From: Siniperca chuatsi
Taxonomy: Eukaryota > Chordata > Actinopteri > Centrarchiformes > Sinipercidae
Length of the DNA stretch: 64,000 nucleotides
Assembly (NCBI RefSeq): GCF_020085105.1
Contig: NC_058045.1
Span: forward strand, 3,795,333-3,859,332
Direction: 5' to 3'
The notes under the pieces are model-generated. The model did not search any database and was not told where the DNA came from. It saw only the letters and a list, made by a program, of their open reading frames with translations. Below, piece after piece: positions 1 to 13,290 of the stretch (its first letter is position 1; the number at the start of each line of letters is the position of its first letter). The position numbers were made by a program, and so were the translations under genes.

Positions 1-3000
1 GTGTGTGAGTGTTTAATATAGTCGTAAGTGCAGTCTGAAGTCATGCTGTGATTTGCTGGGAAGCTGCTCTGGGAACGAGCTGACCGATTCACTTCACCCT
101 CTCAGCTCCCCTCCCCTTCATGACTTCAGTTCACTGTCCTTTGCTGTGCCTCGTCCTCCTCTCCTCCTTCCCTAGCCTCCATCCTTGTCATCTATTACCT
201 TTTCTACTCTCTTTTATCCAGCTTGTTCATATTGCAGCTGCCCCTCTCTGGTCGACATCTGAGAGAGATAAATGGGTTTGTGTCTCTCTCCCTAAATGTA
301 TTAACTTGAGATCGGCTGCTGGACTTAAGATACATAACAGGCTGTCCCTGATACTTAACTTGCTTGTTAGGACTTACAGGGAGTCACTTGAAACAAAATT
401 TGAGAAGATCTTTTTGACTATATGTTGTGGATTATATGAGTACATCTTCCTCCTTTCTTCCATCCTTCACTCCTCTTCCTTCACAGTCCTTTTCTATGTC
501 TTTGTACAAGTTGGAAGAAAGCATCTTTTAATGGACTGTCGGACAAAAATAATATTTGTCTTTATATAACCTACATTATAGCCTTTTTTGTACATTAGCT
601 GTGTTTTTCAACATAACACTAAATGTACCATGCTATTCTTGCTTCTGATTGTCTTTTTATCAAGATATATAGTTCACAAATACATGTGTACGCATACATT
701 CTCGTGCATGAGAGACATATTGTTTTATGTGATTAGTGTGCCCACATTAGGATGAGAAGTGGGGACAGTACTGGGGGACAGGATGGAGGTAGATGATAGG
801 CTTTACAATAATCTTTAAAAGTAAAAGCCTTTTTACTCTTTTTGGTTAGAAGCAGTAGTATTCCATGTGTCAGTTTTTCATTTTTTAATTTTAATGCCTT
901 GTTCTAATTTTGGAATAATGGAAAACATGACCTCAGCTGGTCTCAATGCATCTCTCCCACTGTTTTCGATATCCGCCCCCTGCCCTGTGAAGTCACGTCT
1001 TTCCTGTGTGAGTTTTAGCAGCTGGCACTGATCTCATGTTAATAGACACATCATTAGTGGCATCTTACATAACAACTGAATGTAATGCACCACCAATGTG
1101 GTAACACTTCTCAAACGGATTCAGGAGGAATACATTTCAATTGTGCTATGATTGCTATGTACAGGGTGAGTATGTAAAGAGACAATCCTGACCCTCTAAC
1201 CAGAGGGTCACAACTGTGGCTCCCTTAACAGCTGCTTCTTATTAACAGATCAGGTCTTATGAAGACATGTAGACTCATATTCATCCTTTAACACGTGTTG
1301 CTTTTATGAACAGTTATATTGGTGTTGCAGAGACAAGGACAGGAACTGACTTCCCACCCGCAAACAAAGCAAATAGTTTTTGTTGGAATGCCTGGCAAAG
1401 TCAAATTTACAGATAACAGGAATCAAACCCTGGGTCTTTGTGGTGGTGGATGGAAACTTTACCCCTTCAGCACCTGTGTACCCCTGATCTGGATGGTAGT
1501 ACCCTCTCTGTCCATTTATGTGTTATGAGTGGAATAAGATGGATAGTGCAACTGCAACCTCAAGTTCAAACAAACTGCAATTCAAATCAATAATCAAAAC
1601 ATCACATTTAACAGAGACTTAATACAGTGCCAACCTGGCAAAAGCTACAAGTTGCAATAAGATCTCAGATACATCTACCATCAAAATGTGATTATTATTT
1701 TCTATCAGTGAAACTGAAAACGTCCATGCAGCGTAAACAGACACAGTGTTCCTGGAAGGGAATACTTCCCAGTCTCCAAGTCTCAGTCTATAAATAACTA
1801 TGTTGTCCTGATGGTGTCTTACTGACTTAGTCACAAGAGAGGGAGGGTAGGGGAACCAGGCCAACCCCCAGAGGATGACGTGTTTATTGATTTACACCAA
1901 CATTGCCTCCGCTGCCGTCTCATGTATTTTCAAACAGAACTAAAGCTACCTCTCTTTGTAAAACTACACCAGCAAGAATCATCCATATACTGTTTACTGC
2001 ACTGAACATAGCTGCATAAATGTAAACTATTGTAACTATAACTACTGTATTTACTGAAATGCATGGGTAATTTTGTTTTTTATCCAGCAAGCTAATTCTA
2101 ACCAGGTTTGCCAGCTAACAGTAATTAGCCATTGAGCTGACAGGCACATTATACTGCTCTTGCTATAGTGTTGCTTTGGATAATGTTACCTGTAGGTGCC
2201 ACAATACTTAATTAATCAATGTAAAGCAATCCAAATTATGGCACTGCAACAAATAAAACCTTAATTAATCATAAAATATTAGATTTTTGTCAATACATTT
2301 TCAGAGGTGTTATACAAACAAAAGCATTAGATTCACCTTATAATGTAACTTAATGCAATAACAATAATAACAGTGAATTGGCCTCAAAAACCATACAGCT
2401 AAATCAGCACCGTAAAAAACTGAATATTGAAATCTTGAAAAGTTACCATAGCAAATGGTGCGTAAACTCTGACTGTGTTAAGTATGGAGCTAGAGCACGT
2501 GGTTAGCCTAGTTTAGCATAAATAATGGAGACAGGGGAAATAGCTAGCCTGACTCTCTTCAAAGTTAAAAAAGTTTTCTTTTTTAAATAACCAACAGCTT
2601 TAGAAGCTGAGTTATTTACACAATGTAAAACAATTTGTGATTTTCAGGAATGTACATGACACAACAGTTTATTCGCCTATCCTATATACATCCTTATTCG
2701 CCTATACTTCTATGTGTGGGTTGCCTGATACAGTTGGTGAGTACATGTTTTGGTTTTGGTCTCTGTACAGGCACAATGGTAGCAAACCTTATTGTGACAG
2801 CAATACTTGGGGATAATGTCTCCTTAATGACTTGTCGTATGGTATTGTAAGTGTGTACACTCATAGTTCTTTATGAGGGAGCGAAGACATACAGTACCTG
2901 AGCTGTTGTGTGACTTCCCAACTTTGGTTCCCCTCCTCTCTGCAGTCCCCTGACATTTAGGTTGCTATGGTACCAGGGGCATCCCACCACAGTGGGTACA

Positions 3001-3468
3001 GGGTGATTTGCCGGTCTGGGAATGTGGCCTGTGGTGTGTACCTCACCTCTTGACCACGTGGACCTGGACAATGCATTTTCCTTGCCTCTCTCTCGCTTTC
3101 ATTTTCTTATTCCACACACAGTAAGTGGAAGTAATTCTTTTGGACGTGCTTATATTTTATGACAATATATACATACTATATATGAATTTGTGTAAATGTG
3201 TTTCTGATTTTTTGAATGTACGCAAACTGGTCTTTGTCAACAGGCTTACGTTTGAGTGGTCTCACTTGGCACAGAGTCCATGTAGTAAATACTGTGCATT
3301 ATTGTATATTTAAACAATATATGATGTAGCAGTCTTTCAGTATGTGGTTTTTTAATATTCAAGCTTTAAAATTTTAACAAAATAGATCAAACCAATAAAC
3401 AGACACAGCTCTGGACCCTTCCCATTGAAATCCACCTGCACAAAAATAACCAAAAACTCTAAAGCGTG

Positions 3469-3499
<31 letters not shown>

Positions 3500-5089
3500 G
3501 AAAAACAAGAGTTTCAAACACAAGAAAAGACACTACAATATAGATCTACATTATTTAGAAAGGTTAGACAGTGGTGATTACATTTCTATAACATTTCTAC
3601 CACCAACATAGGCAATGTGTTAATGTAATCCAGATAAGGCTGCCAAAGTTATTATATATTATGTTGTTATTATATTATATTTGATCTTTTAAAGGGGATC
3701 ACAGCTGTCAGATCTAGAGGGTGAACTTCCACGTCATTGCTATAAACTCTATGCATCAACACAAAGCCATTTTTATAAAATTTCTGCAAGTATGCACTAA
3801 TAGTTTAAAAATTCCAAAATAAAGTTCTGGATTCAATGGGAGATGTGTTCCTGTAATTTTTGTCAGGGTTTCACAGATATAATGCCCGAAAGTGCAGATT
3901 TTAATGCAAAACCAGGTGCAATGCAGAAAAGAGTGAAACACTTCTCTGATGGTTTGGATTTATGTAGCAGTGTGAGACATAGTTGATGAAGAAAGTTTTT
4001 GTGTATCTGTCTGTACTTGGCATTGATAGTAGCTGACACTATCTTAAAACAAGTTTGACCAAAATTGTGTATGGATTGTGGTATTCAAGTGCGACTCCCA
4101 TCTATCCCCAGATTTGTGTGGGCCCATCTTTCAGTATGTTCAAGATAATGTTTATTTTTGTCATATTCTCTAGAACTCAAAGTCTACTAGACTTCAACAT
4201 TTAAACCCTATTGTAAGGCTAAATCAACATGAAATTGCCAGTTGAATGGCTGTGTATGAGACTCCGATCAGTGTGTATGAGTGTAAGAAGAGCAATGTGT
4301 TGTTGTCTCTGACTATGTATGCATTTGCGTGCCCTAATTAGAAGTGCGTGTTAAAAGGACACTCAGCTGATTGAATCATGTTTGATTTTGATTACACAAG
4401 TACAGATAATCGTTGTATTGCCAAAGGCCACCACAGTGTCGGAGTCATTTTTGTGGAGAGGATCATGCTGAGTGTTTCCTCCAGGGTTCTTAGTTCCTGC
4501 CTCTGCACAGTAAACACTGTGTTTAAACAGAGTGTGATTTAAAGAACTGTTGAGTCCATGTGTGTCTCCATGACCAAAGTCTACCTTATACTGCACCCAG
4601 GGCGACTGAATTATAATCAGGTGGTGCAAATATATAGAAAATACTGTTGTAAATAGATCCAGGACACACTGAAGATCCAATTAACTAAATTTCTACAGAT
4701 GTGTTTCAAACACTGATTTAGCAACATTTGAGAAAATTACTTGTTTGCTGTTCATGATAAAGTTTTTTTTTCTCTGTGACTTTGTTTCACTTTCTTTCTG
4801 CATCTTTCATTCTACCGCTGCTATTTTGATGCACTCTTCTTGTTAGCAGTGTACACAGATAACACACAGTTCTTGTCTGTCTACCTCTAGTGGCCTTGGT
4901 GTGATTTAACTAATGACAAGGAATGTAGGGCAGAGCAGTATTACCTAAACTTTATTACAGTATATTTTGAATTGTTGTAATATAATTTGTTTTAAATAAA
5001 CAGTAGACTCAGAGTCTACTGAAGAAGTAAAGAAGACTAAGAGTCTTCAGCCATGCTCGCGGCTCTATGAAGCTGTACTTTGGCACAGT
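1..5089. other. Intergenic stretch without a recognisable gene
   Basis: I see no exon series, conserved domain, tRNA or rRNA on either strand. Open frames here (for example around 120-569) are short, lack recognisable protein motifs and are rich in low-complexity Ser/Leu/Phe codons. The stretch is AT-rich with scattered microsatellites and looks like fish intergenic DNA. It could be an intron or 3' flank of a gene lying to the left; nothing in the sequence decides this. Confidence 0.5.
3471..3498. repeat. (CA)n microsatellite
   Basis: Fourteen uninterrupted CA units. A simple-sequence tract typical of fish intergenic DNA and likely length-polymorphic. Confidence 0.95.
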
Positions 5090-5515
5090 GGAAGCTAAAT
5101 GCCAACATCAACATGCTAACATGCTCACAATAACAATGCTAACATGCTGATGTTAAGCAGGTACAATGTTTACCATGTTCTCCATCTTAGTTTAGCATGT
5201 TAGCATGCTAACATTTATAATTAGCACTAAATGCAAAGTACAGCTAAGGCTGATGGGAATGTCATTATTTTGACCTGACGATGGCGCTAGATGAAAACTT
5301 AGGGGATCGCCAAAGTTATTAAACATGCATGGGAACATGCATGTGTGTACACAGTTTCATGGCAATCCATCCAATAGTTGTTGAAACATTTGAATTAAAA
5401 CCACAAAATTCAACCTCATGGTGGTGCCAGGGGATCTCCAAAGTCAGTAGGATTCATCTTCTAGAGACCATGAATGTCTGTACATAATTTTGCAAGCAGT
5501 TAGCATGGCTAAAAA
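5090..5515. repeat. Teleost interspersed repeat rich in GCTAACATGC
   Basis: The left part holds repeated GCTAACATGCT-type units. It is followed by the segments 'gctgatgggaatgtcatt', 'gatggcgctagatgaaaa' and 'catggcaatccatccaat', and finally a 'catgaatgtctgtac' segment. I recognise this order as a very common percomorph interspersed repeat, probably a non-autonomous DNA element. Shorter pieces of the same family recur at 17555-17670 and 51205-51290. The class assignment is inference. Confidence 0.7.
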
Positions 5516-8500
5516 CAATACCACATTCAAAATACCAGTGACCTTTTCTTTGTCTTTTTGTTCCTGCAGGTGCTATTTGTGTCAAGGCCAGACCGCACGT
5601 TTAAACACATTTCTAGACATGTTTCTGTAACAACTGTCGACCCTGCATTCTGCTTGATTTCCAACTTCATAAAAATGTCCAAATTATGAATGTAGCGTCC
5701 CTTAATCAGACAAATTTCTTTACTGTTTAATGCTACTTCTACTGTGTAGCTGTCTTCATGCAGCAGTCATGCTGCAGTCTTGCAAGCATTTGGTTTAGCG
5801 CATACTATCAGTGACGCCTGAGTAAGCTGCACTAATTAATATGCAGACAATTGCATTAATGCTCACAATGTACTTTAAGTTATGACAAATAAAATCTATT
5901 CTATATTGAGACAAACTATATTGCCAAATCTGGTGTGTAGTCTATGTCAATTATAGTGTCAGCCCCTAAACTAATCCCTAACATTTGGCCCTGTAACTCT
6001 ACCTGCCACGCTCCATCTACACACAAACATATTGTACACACTAACACACACTTACACACCAATGAAGTGGAATCTAGTGAAAGTCGAGCCCGCTTGTTAA
6101 TTACAATGACTCCATCTGATTCCTTTTCCAGTCGATGCCCTTGTTTCTGACCATGTTTCATAACCAGGACTGTAATATTTATATACATATTCCATCACTG
6201 GCTCATATTCCAGTTAAGATCTCATTTGGATTATGCTGTTGTAAGCACCTTTAAAAGGCACTACTGTAGGTGTAGCCCTTTTTACACATCAGTATAGCAT
6301 AATCAAATTAATTATGACACATTTGTATAACTATTGCAAGCAAATAAGAAATGTATCTATTTTCATAGCTCCTTTTGCGAGCATGTTTTAAAGCATGCTT
6401 CATTAACACAGTGGCGTAGTTTTTGTGGTTCTCAAAATTAGCATAGATTTTCCACCGCACTTCCTGCTAGCTAAGATAAACTTATTTGGCTTGGTGCTTG
6501 GCAGGTTGCACAGCTGGTGGGACTGAACCACACAGTAAATGTGCAGCAAAAAAAATAAAAAATCTAAATGAGACTATAAACCTTTGACAAACTGTAGAGC
6601 GTGGCAATAATTCTCTGCAAGAAACCTCTTTAATATTACATGTAGTAATTTTATTATTTGTTTTTATAACAAATATTAACAAGTGGAACTTAATTGAAAA
6701 ACAACGAAACGTACCAAGTACCCCAGTTAATAGCCACATACATATACACTTTAGACATATTCCATCTTTAATAGGTGTGTTTGTGTTTGTGTTGAGACGA
6801 GGGCGGTGTAAGTGATCAAGCTGAGGATTGGTGGGGATTATTTCTCAGCTCCCTCTGCCCATGCTCCCTGCTGGAAGTGTTCTCCTCGAAATGCCATCAG
6901 CTGTTGAATACAGGATACAGGATGGGATAGAGCAATACAGCACCCAGGATGATCTGTGTAACAGTGTTTTTTAAATGTCCTAAAAGAGGATAAGTCATGA
7001 AGTAGTTGTGGTATGATATTATCATGGTTTAGGTAGCACTAAGAGCTGTTTGTATATGTGAAGCCTACTGAATAACTACATTGCATGCACTAGAAACAAA
7101 GACACCATGATAAACTGGAGAATTATTTTTAATAATAATAATAATCATTATTATTATTGTTATTTTTCGTTTGAGCACATTCATTTTGCACATTGGTATT
7201 CTGAAGATGATTCTTTCTTCAATTCTGAAATAATAGAATAAAAAATCGACACAGAACTGCTTAAATTTTCAAAGCAAGCAAAGAAAAATGTGGAAAATTA
7301 GATAATATTCCAACATGGAATGTGATACTATTAGGACAGTCGTTTTACTTTCACCTCTTCATTTTAAGTGAAACTTTTAACAACCTGATTGACAGACGAG
7401 TGTAGTGCAAAAGTCTTTCTGGGCACTGTTTTTGCCAAATGATGTCCTTGTGTATAACGCATGTAGCCTTGGCAGGGTCTTTTAGGAAAACAAGGCATCC
7501 CCAAGGACACACACAGCTCTTGGCCTACTAAGTTCCTGCTCAGTACACTTCTCATTCCCTGTAAGCATGTCATAAAACACGTACGCTAAATCCGATGGGA
7601 TGTGATGTTACTTGACTGGCAGCTGCTGGCTTGATCATGGGTGACTTTAGATCTACTCAAAATAGAGCAAGGGTGTATTTGCAAGTTTACATCCATGACC
7701 TACAACCCCGCTGAATGTGTGTGTGCGTGCTTGTGTGTGTGTGTGGGAGTGAGACTAGAAACAGGACCTGGTCTCCATCTAACCCTCCTGAGGTGTCATC
7801 CAAGGAATGCATGAGGAAACGAGGGAGCTGTTTTAGGCCATAACATCACTCCTGAAAACCCAGGAAAGCCCATGAGGTCATCGCATGATGTAATGATGTA
7901 CATGCCACTGTTGGTGACACTGCATTGATAAGTTGATATTTGTGGCCATAGATGACACTCGGGTTTGCCCCTGAGTATCTGGTGTCTGTGTACATGTTGC
8001 CTTGCCCACTGTGAGGTTGACTGTGATAATTGATTATGACACAATTTGTAGGTGTGTCACTGACTTATCTATCACCCTGCTTTCATGTATGTGCATTTGA
8101 AAAGTTCATTTCATAAAGCTACATACAGTGTTATTAATTGCCCTGATATACAGATGATTACATCCTCCTCAATTTTAACTTTAAGTAATTTGTAATCGCA
8201 TTCACCAACTTGTAACATAACATGTAATTATAACATTGTCCATGTTCTACATTGAATTTGTTGTCTGAGCTGAACTTTTGCTTTGGCAATGTTCACACTA
8301 CAGGTCTATTTTAGCACATGACATTTCTCTGTTACCAATATTAACTTACAAACATTGGAATATAGCAGTTGCAGAGTCACCGGTTATTAGGACCATAAAA
8401 AGCACTGCATTAAATGAAAAAAACCTCGCAAGAGGCTGTGTTGGTGGGGCCATGTTTTAGGTATTAGTGAGACCATGATGGCCGGTTTGATTAATAGATC

Positions 8501-9004
8501 CATCAGTTTGAAGCCTTATCAGACACCAAAACACTGCACAAAGGTTTATAATGCCATCAGCCAGGATTTTACAACTCTGGAAAGTTAATTTATGCTTCAA
8601 CACTTGACTGTCTCTTGACTTCATAAAACACAATGTAGCTCACAAAATCCTAAATTTATAACTTGGTGACAGTAAGTAGACAGCACAATAATTAAGCAGA
8701 GTGATCACACTGTAGATTGAAATAAAATGTACACTAATATAGCTCTTTCACTGAACCCTGGTCCATATACTGTAAGAAACAATATTTTCTCCGTTCTTTT
8801 GGAAGTGGTGAGTATTGCACCATCAATGAACTATCCTATCACTCTCGTCAGTCCTTGATGTCGCCCATGACATTACTGTATGTGACGGCAATAGTTGTGA
8901 CTGAGATTGCAGAGTGACTGAGCATAAATTATACAGTATATTAATAATAATGAAACACCACATCTGTTTTGTTGTGACATTTGTCTCATGTTTCCCTCAT
9001 GATA
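5516..9004. other. Intergenic stretch, nothing recognised
   Basis: No exon-like conserved reading frame or RNA gene is visible. It contains an AAT/ATT palindromic microsatellite near 7130-7162 and a TG-rich tract near 7715-7745. Open frames on both strands are under about 95 codons with no recognisable motif. Confidence 0.5.
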
Positions 9005-9450
9005 CACACATCACATTATAGGATGTCATGGTTTTGGGTTTGTGTTTAGTTATTTCCTGTTTTATTTTGATAAGAGTTCTCCCTCATGTGTCTTGTAGCT
9101 TTGCTTCCCACCTTTGTTTGCTTTTCCCTTCAGTTTTGATTGGCTGCCCGGTCCTGATTAGTTTAACCTGTCTTGTTATCTCCCCTCACACAGTGTGATG
9201 TGTTTTAGATGTATTTGTGTTGACTCTGGGACAACTTGTGTTTTCTGGTCTCTGGTCTTACTGCCCTGTATCAGCTTCGTCAGCCCTGCCTGCTCCCTGT
9301 GTTTCCCCCAGCCAATTGGCTCCCTGTCTGTTCTCTCCACCTGCACCTCATCCCCTCGTTAGTTGAGTTAGTATTTGAGTCCTGTGTTTCATTAGAATCT
9401 TGGGTGGATCTTTGTCACAGTTTTGTCTTGTTCTTTTCAGACCTAAAGTA
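9005..9450. repeat. Probable teleost interspersed repeat
   Basis: The T-rich run with 'tttcctgttttattttg', 'cctgattagtttaacctgtc' and 'tatttgagtcctgtgtt' resembles a widespread fish repeat in which tracts reading 'cctgatt..cacctgt' precede a 'tatttaagccctgtgtt' segment. The open frame at 9236-9454 lies inside it and is not convincing as a gene. The family is remembered, not searched. Confidence 0.45.
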
Positions 9451-11500
9451 CTGACAAAACTGAAAATAATTTAAGAAATCAACCTTTAAAACAATACAAC
9501 CAAAGTTAATATTGTTTTAAAAAATATATATTGTTGTTGTGCTGATTTTGAATCAGAGTCAATAGCCTTCGATTCACTTAATAGTACAAAGATGAAAACA
9601 TAACATTTGGTTTGGTGCTTCTAGAGAATGTGTAGGGCTGATTCTAGGACAGGACTCTCAGCTCACCTGCAGACAATCCGTGGTATTTATCATGAGTGTT
9701 GGACTCCTGTCAGACAGTGAGGAAGCACCATTTTTAGTGCATGTTTGCTGCTCTTCATTAAATAGTTTGCTGTGACTAGTTTTATGAGTATTAGAGATTT
9801 AACTGTAAAAATTTGGGCCATATTTAGTTTGTAACATTTGATTTAATTAAGATGTGATGTCTTGAGTACCACAAATAGGCCATAGTGAAAATGATTCATC
9901 ACCTGTACAATCCCCAGTGGGTTTCAGTCAAAACAACAAACGTTGCCTCTCTCTCTATGGCATTGCTCATGTGCTTGTCTTTGGTTATTGTGAAAAACCT
10001 TGTTACAGACAAGACACTTGTATTCATTAGGACTTCAGTGTGAGAAAATATCATAACCCAGCCCATCAAAGCAAGTAAACATAATTTATTAATAGACTTC
10101 ATTTGGTACACTGACAGGAAACTTGAACACTTAAGCAAGACACTTCCAAAACATTGCAGCCTAGGTGGTTTGTGGTTGTCCGTGAATGTGATGGATGCCA
10201 AATGTCTCATGGGAATGCTGTCTAACACAAGCTGCGATGCCAGAAAACTCTGAAAGCGTTTGATTCAGTTATGCTGGAAGAACAATATCTTCTTTTTATT
10301 TTGTGCCATAAAGAAATACAGATTTTCTGCTACATCTGACCTAGTAGCTCACAGTGCCAAAGGCTGATAAAGTCTTGGTGATAGTTTTTGTGTACATTAA
10401 TTATACTAATTAAAGTGGTAATAATTAATTGATGTTAACTGATGTCAGCACTGCTGCTGTAACGCACCTCGACCTCTTGTTGCATGTTCTCTCTGTGTGT
10501 ATCTGGGTTTCCTCAGGGCGCTCCAGTTTCTTTCCACAGTCCAAAGGAATCCAATCCAGGTGGATTTGTCTACTTGTTATTGAACATTCAGCTTACTGTT
10601 GGTCTATGTGTGCTGTACATGTGTGGCTGCCCGACTGTACATACACAAGGTACGAAATGATGTGGTTTTACCAACACAGGGACTGTAATAATTTCGTGAC
10701 ATTGTTTATCTCTTCTGCAGTCACGTTTACATACAGCATGGACACTGTCTGCCATGTTTCCCTCCATTAAGGTGAGTTCAGGGGGAAGGCACCAGACCCC
10801 TCTTTAACCACAATTTTCAGTGTGCATTTTTTAGTGCATGTGAGAGAAAATGCACTATTTGCTGTGGCTCATTAGTATGTCTATCTGATGAGACCATAGT
10901 TACTTTGGCAAGTAACCAACTTATTTCATCCTGACAAAGCAATTGGCTTTGGTGAAATATTAAAAATAGGTTGTTTTGGACTGCAACAGTGACTGTGGCC
11001 AGCGAATAAAAATATTGTATATCCACTATGTCAGTAATTGTGCAGAAAAGAAGAAAGGGAATTTAATGCTGAACAATGGATATAAACAGTAGTGCTACAT
11101 ATAATGGTAACTACACCCATAGGTGCATAGGTGCCCACCCCCCCAGGCTCTTTAATTGAGACAAGAGATTTATCTTCATTTGGCTGGTTGTTATTTCTCA
11201 GTTCCTGAATCTAACATTTTCCAATATAATGCAATGTGATACAAAAACACCACAACCCGCAGACACCAAATTGCCACAGAATTGAATCAACACCTCTGTC
11301 TCATATTATAAGCTTAACAAAGGTAGTCCTGCATTTTGTAATAAAACATGTAATAGCATATGAGTCTCTTGATCTTGACTTTGGTTTGGTCCACTTCTTT
11401 CCCTGCTCTAATTCTCTTCTCTGTCATCTCTGTTCTGCTCAACTTACTCTGAAATGTGTCACTCCATTTTACTTCTCTATTTCTATCTCGACTGTCCCCA
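9451..11500. other. Intergenic stretch with one repeat fragment
   Basis: No gene is recognised. The short segment at about 10500-10560 ('gggtttcctcagggcgctcc' and 'ccacagtccaaagg') resembles a motif found in many vertebrate LINE/SINE copies. The rest is unremarkable AT-rich DNA. Confidence 0.4.
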
Positions 11501-11516
11501 CACCCAAGCCCCCCTC

Positions 11517-11676
11517 CCACACACACACACACACACTCACAGATATTCTCTCCTCATATGTTTATTTTGGTGGGGTGACTGACTGACTGACTGCTCTGAA
11601 GGCTGGAACCATGACGGACAGGGAAGGAGGGGAGTGGGAGGGACCTGGCAAACACGCGGAGAGAGAGAGAGAGAGA
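11517..11676. repeat. CA and GA microsatellites upstream of the C11orf96-like promoter
   Basis: A CA run lies at about 11519-11538. A TGAC repeat (TGACTGACTGACTGACTG) spans about 11577-11592, and a GA run about 11659-11675. The GA tract ends about 25 bases upstream of the TATA box, so it sits in the proximal promoter. Any regulatory role is inference. Confidence 0.8.
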
Positions 11677-11698
11677 CACTGAGTGGGTAGCGAGCTGC

Positions 11699-11706
11699 TA
11701 TAAAAG
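11699..11706 (+). promoter_or_regulatory. TATA box of the C11orf96-like gene
   Basis: TATAAAAG matches the TATA-box consensus and lies about 360 bases before the first ATG on the transcript. A start of transcription near 11727-11735 would be expected. The leader from there to 12062 contains no other ATG, which agrees with 12063 being the true start codon. Confidence 0.7.
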
Positions 11707-12062
11707 AGAGTGCTGGAGCTGTCCGTGGCATTAGCCTCAGCAGACTGAGATTCACACACACAAAACTAGAAACAGCCAGAGAGAGAAGAGAGTGAAGAGC
11801 AGGGGCTGACCAGAGCAGCTTGAGAGCAGTTGTTTCTTTAACACTGATAATCTTCAGTGTGCCTGGACTTAGAGGTTTGAGGAGTGTTTGTTTGGCTTGA
11901 CTTTGGACAAACTCTTACTTTGTTGCTCCTGAGACAGAGACTTCTCTTTGATTAGGACTAGGCACCTGAAAGAACAAGGAAAGACAAGTCTGAGACGTGC
12001 ACAGGCAGTCAGCTGTCTTCTTCCAGCTGTGTTCACAACCCATTTGGGCTTCTGTTCTACCA

Positions 12063-12443
12063 ATGGCTGCTGTGCGTCAGATGGTTATGGAGGCCTCTGG
12101 CTTTCACGTCCTGCCAGCCCACCTTATGGCCTCAGCCATGGAGGAGTTCCCCCAGCAGCTGCCTGTCCCCAAGGGCCCAGCAAGGGGCAAGAGCCGCTCC
12201 CGCCGATCTCGCGAGGCTCGGTTCAAAACACAGCCTGTCACGTTTGCTGAGATCGCAGAGGTAGAAGAAGAGGGTTCCTCACCCCTGGAGGAGGAGAGGG
12301 CACGTCGTTCCTTCCTCCAGTCCCTGGAGAACCTGCGGCGGAGCACACAGACCCTCCATTGCCCGCCGGCTGCCCATCACAGCTGCACCCCCACACCAAC
12401 ACAGGCCAGTATGGACTCCAGTGACTCCGACTCGACCCAGTGA
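12063..12443 (+). CDS. C11orf96 (Ag2)-like small protein, single coding exon
   Basis: A 126-residue protein of unknown biochemical function. The start ATG (context accaATGg) is the first ATG after the TATA box; the frame is open further upstream only through non-ATG codons. Residues about 36-50 form a basic Arg/Ser stretch. It is followed by a conserved block with FKTQPVTFAEI, then an acidic EVEEEGSSPLEEE segment, SFLQSLENLRRSTQ, and a C-terminal SSDSDS tail. I recognise this block and tail from vertebrate C11orf96 (rat Ag2 homologue); that assignment is from memory. No signal peptide or membrane segment is visible. The coding exon is GC-rich compared with its surroundings. It could be a paralogue instead of the direct orthologue, since its neighbours here are human chromosome 15 genes. 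Confidence 0.8.
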   Translation: MAAVRQMVMEASGFHVLPAHLMASAMEEFPQQLPVPKGPARGKSRSRRSREARFKTQPVTFAEIAEVEEEGSSPLEEERARRSFLQSLENLRRSTQTLHCPPAAHHSCTPTPTQASMDSSDSDSTQ

Positions 12444-13290
12444 GGGGTGGGACATGCCCATCTCCTGGCACCCATGTTTCCTGCTTCGCCTTGACGCTGC
12501 TTCGAATGGAGGCCAACTGAACTGAACCAAACTGGCCTGTCTGCCAGCCTGCCTGTGTGTGTAAGCTGCTGCTGTCATACAAAAGTCTGCATTTAATATA
12601 TACTAACATATCAACATACAGTATATAGCTCGAAGATGCACTTGACGCATATCTGTAAAGATCTCTAACAGTGCCACAGGCTGGTTAAACTGCTGTATAG
12701 ATATGATGAGTGTAAAAGTAGCAGATGACACAGTGTTGAACACACCACTCTTCAAATGTATTCCTTTTTTACTGTAGATGTCTATGAGGAAAACATAAAT
12801 GAGCAAAGAGGGTTGATATTTTTCCATTTTAAAGTTGTATAGGTATTTTTGTGTCAATCCAGATTTTTCTACTTGACTGGTCACCATAGAAATGACTGTT
12901 GAACAATGTTAGTATTGTGACTTACCACGCTGTACATACTTTGACTAAGCAATGTACTGAGCATCGAAAGTGACCTGGCCGTCACTGAAGCAGTAGAGTA
13001 CCATTACAAAGCTTTCTCAAGAGTTCAAGCTCTTGTTTTCCAGCTTCACAGTAAATGAAATCTCTGCTCTTGCTTCAATTCCTGAGCAAAAAAATGTCTT
13101 TCTAAATTTACTTTATTTATTCTCTTATTTTGTTCATAACCAGGTGGAGTTGTAGATGTGATATTTTATTGCTCTTTCTGACTTCTAAAGTCACCTTGAC
13201 TTTTCAATAAAATCATAACCTTTATACTGTATATTTGTTTTACTTTATACATATATATATTACAATGTTTGTTATATGTACTTTAATAAA
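12444..13290 (+). other. 3' untranslated region of the C11orf96-like gene with two polyadenylation signals
   Basis: AATAAA signals occur at 13206-13211 and 13285-13290. The region between about 13100 and 13290 is strongly AT-rich with several ATTTA-like motifs (for example in 13106-13130), as seen in short-lived mRNAs. The end of the transcript is inferred from these signals. Confidence 0.6.

Noticed and set aside
120..569. 149-codon + strand open frame near the left edge
   Set aside because: Low-complexity Leu/Ser/Phe-rich translation, no recognisable domain and no supporting splice structure.
9970..10000. Resemblance to the miR-9 mature sequence (TCTTTGGTTAT)
   Set aside because: Match stops after about 11 bases and no pre-miRNA stem surrounds it.
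11997..12062. N-terminal extension of the C11orf96-like protein
   Set aside because: The upstream open codons begin with GTG, not ATG; the first ATG after the TATA box is 12063.
11948..12250. Overlapping 100-codon frame across the C11orf96-like start
   Set aside because: It begins with TTG and is a frame shadow of the real gene.
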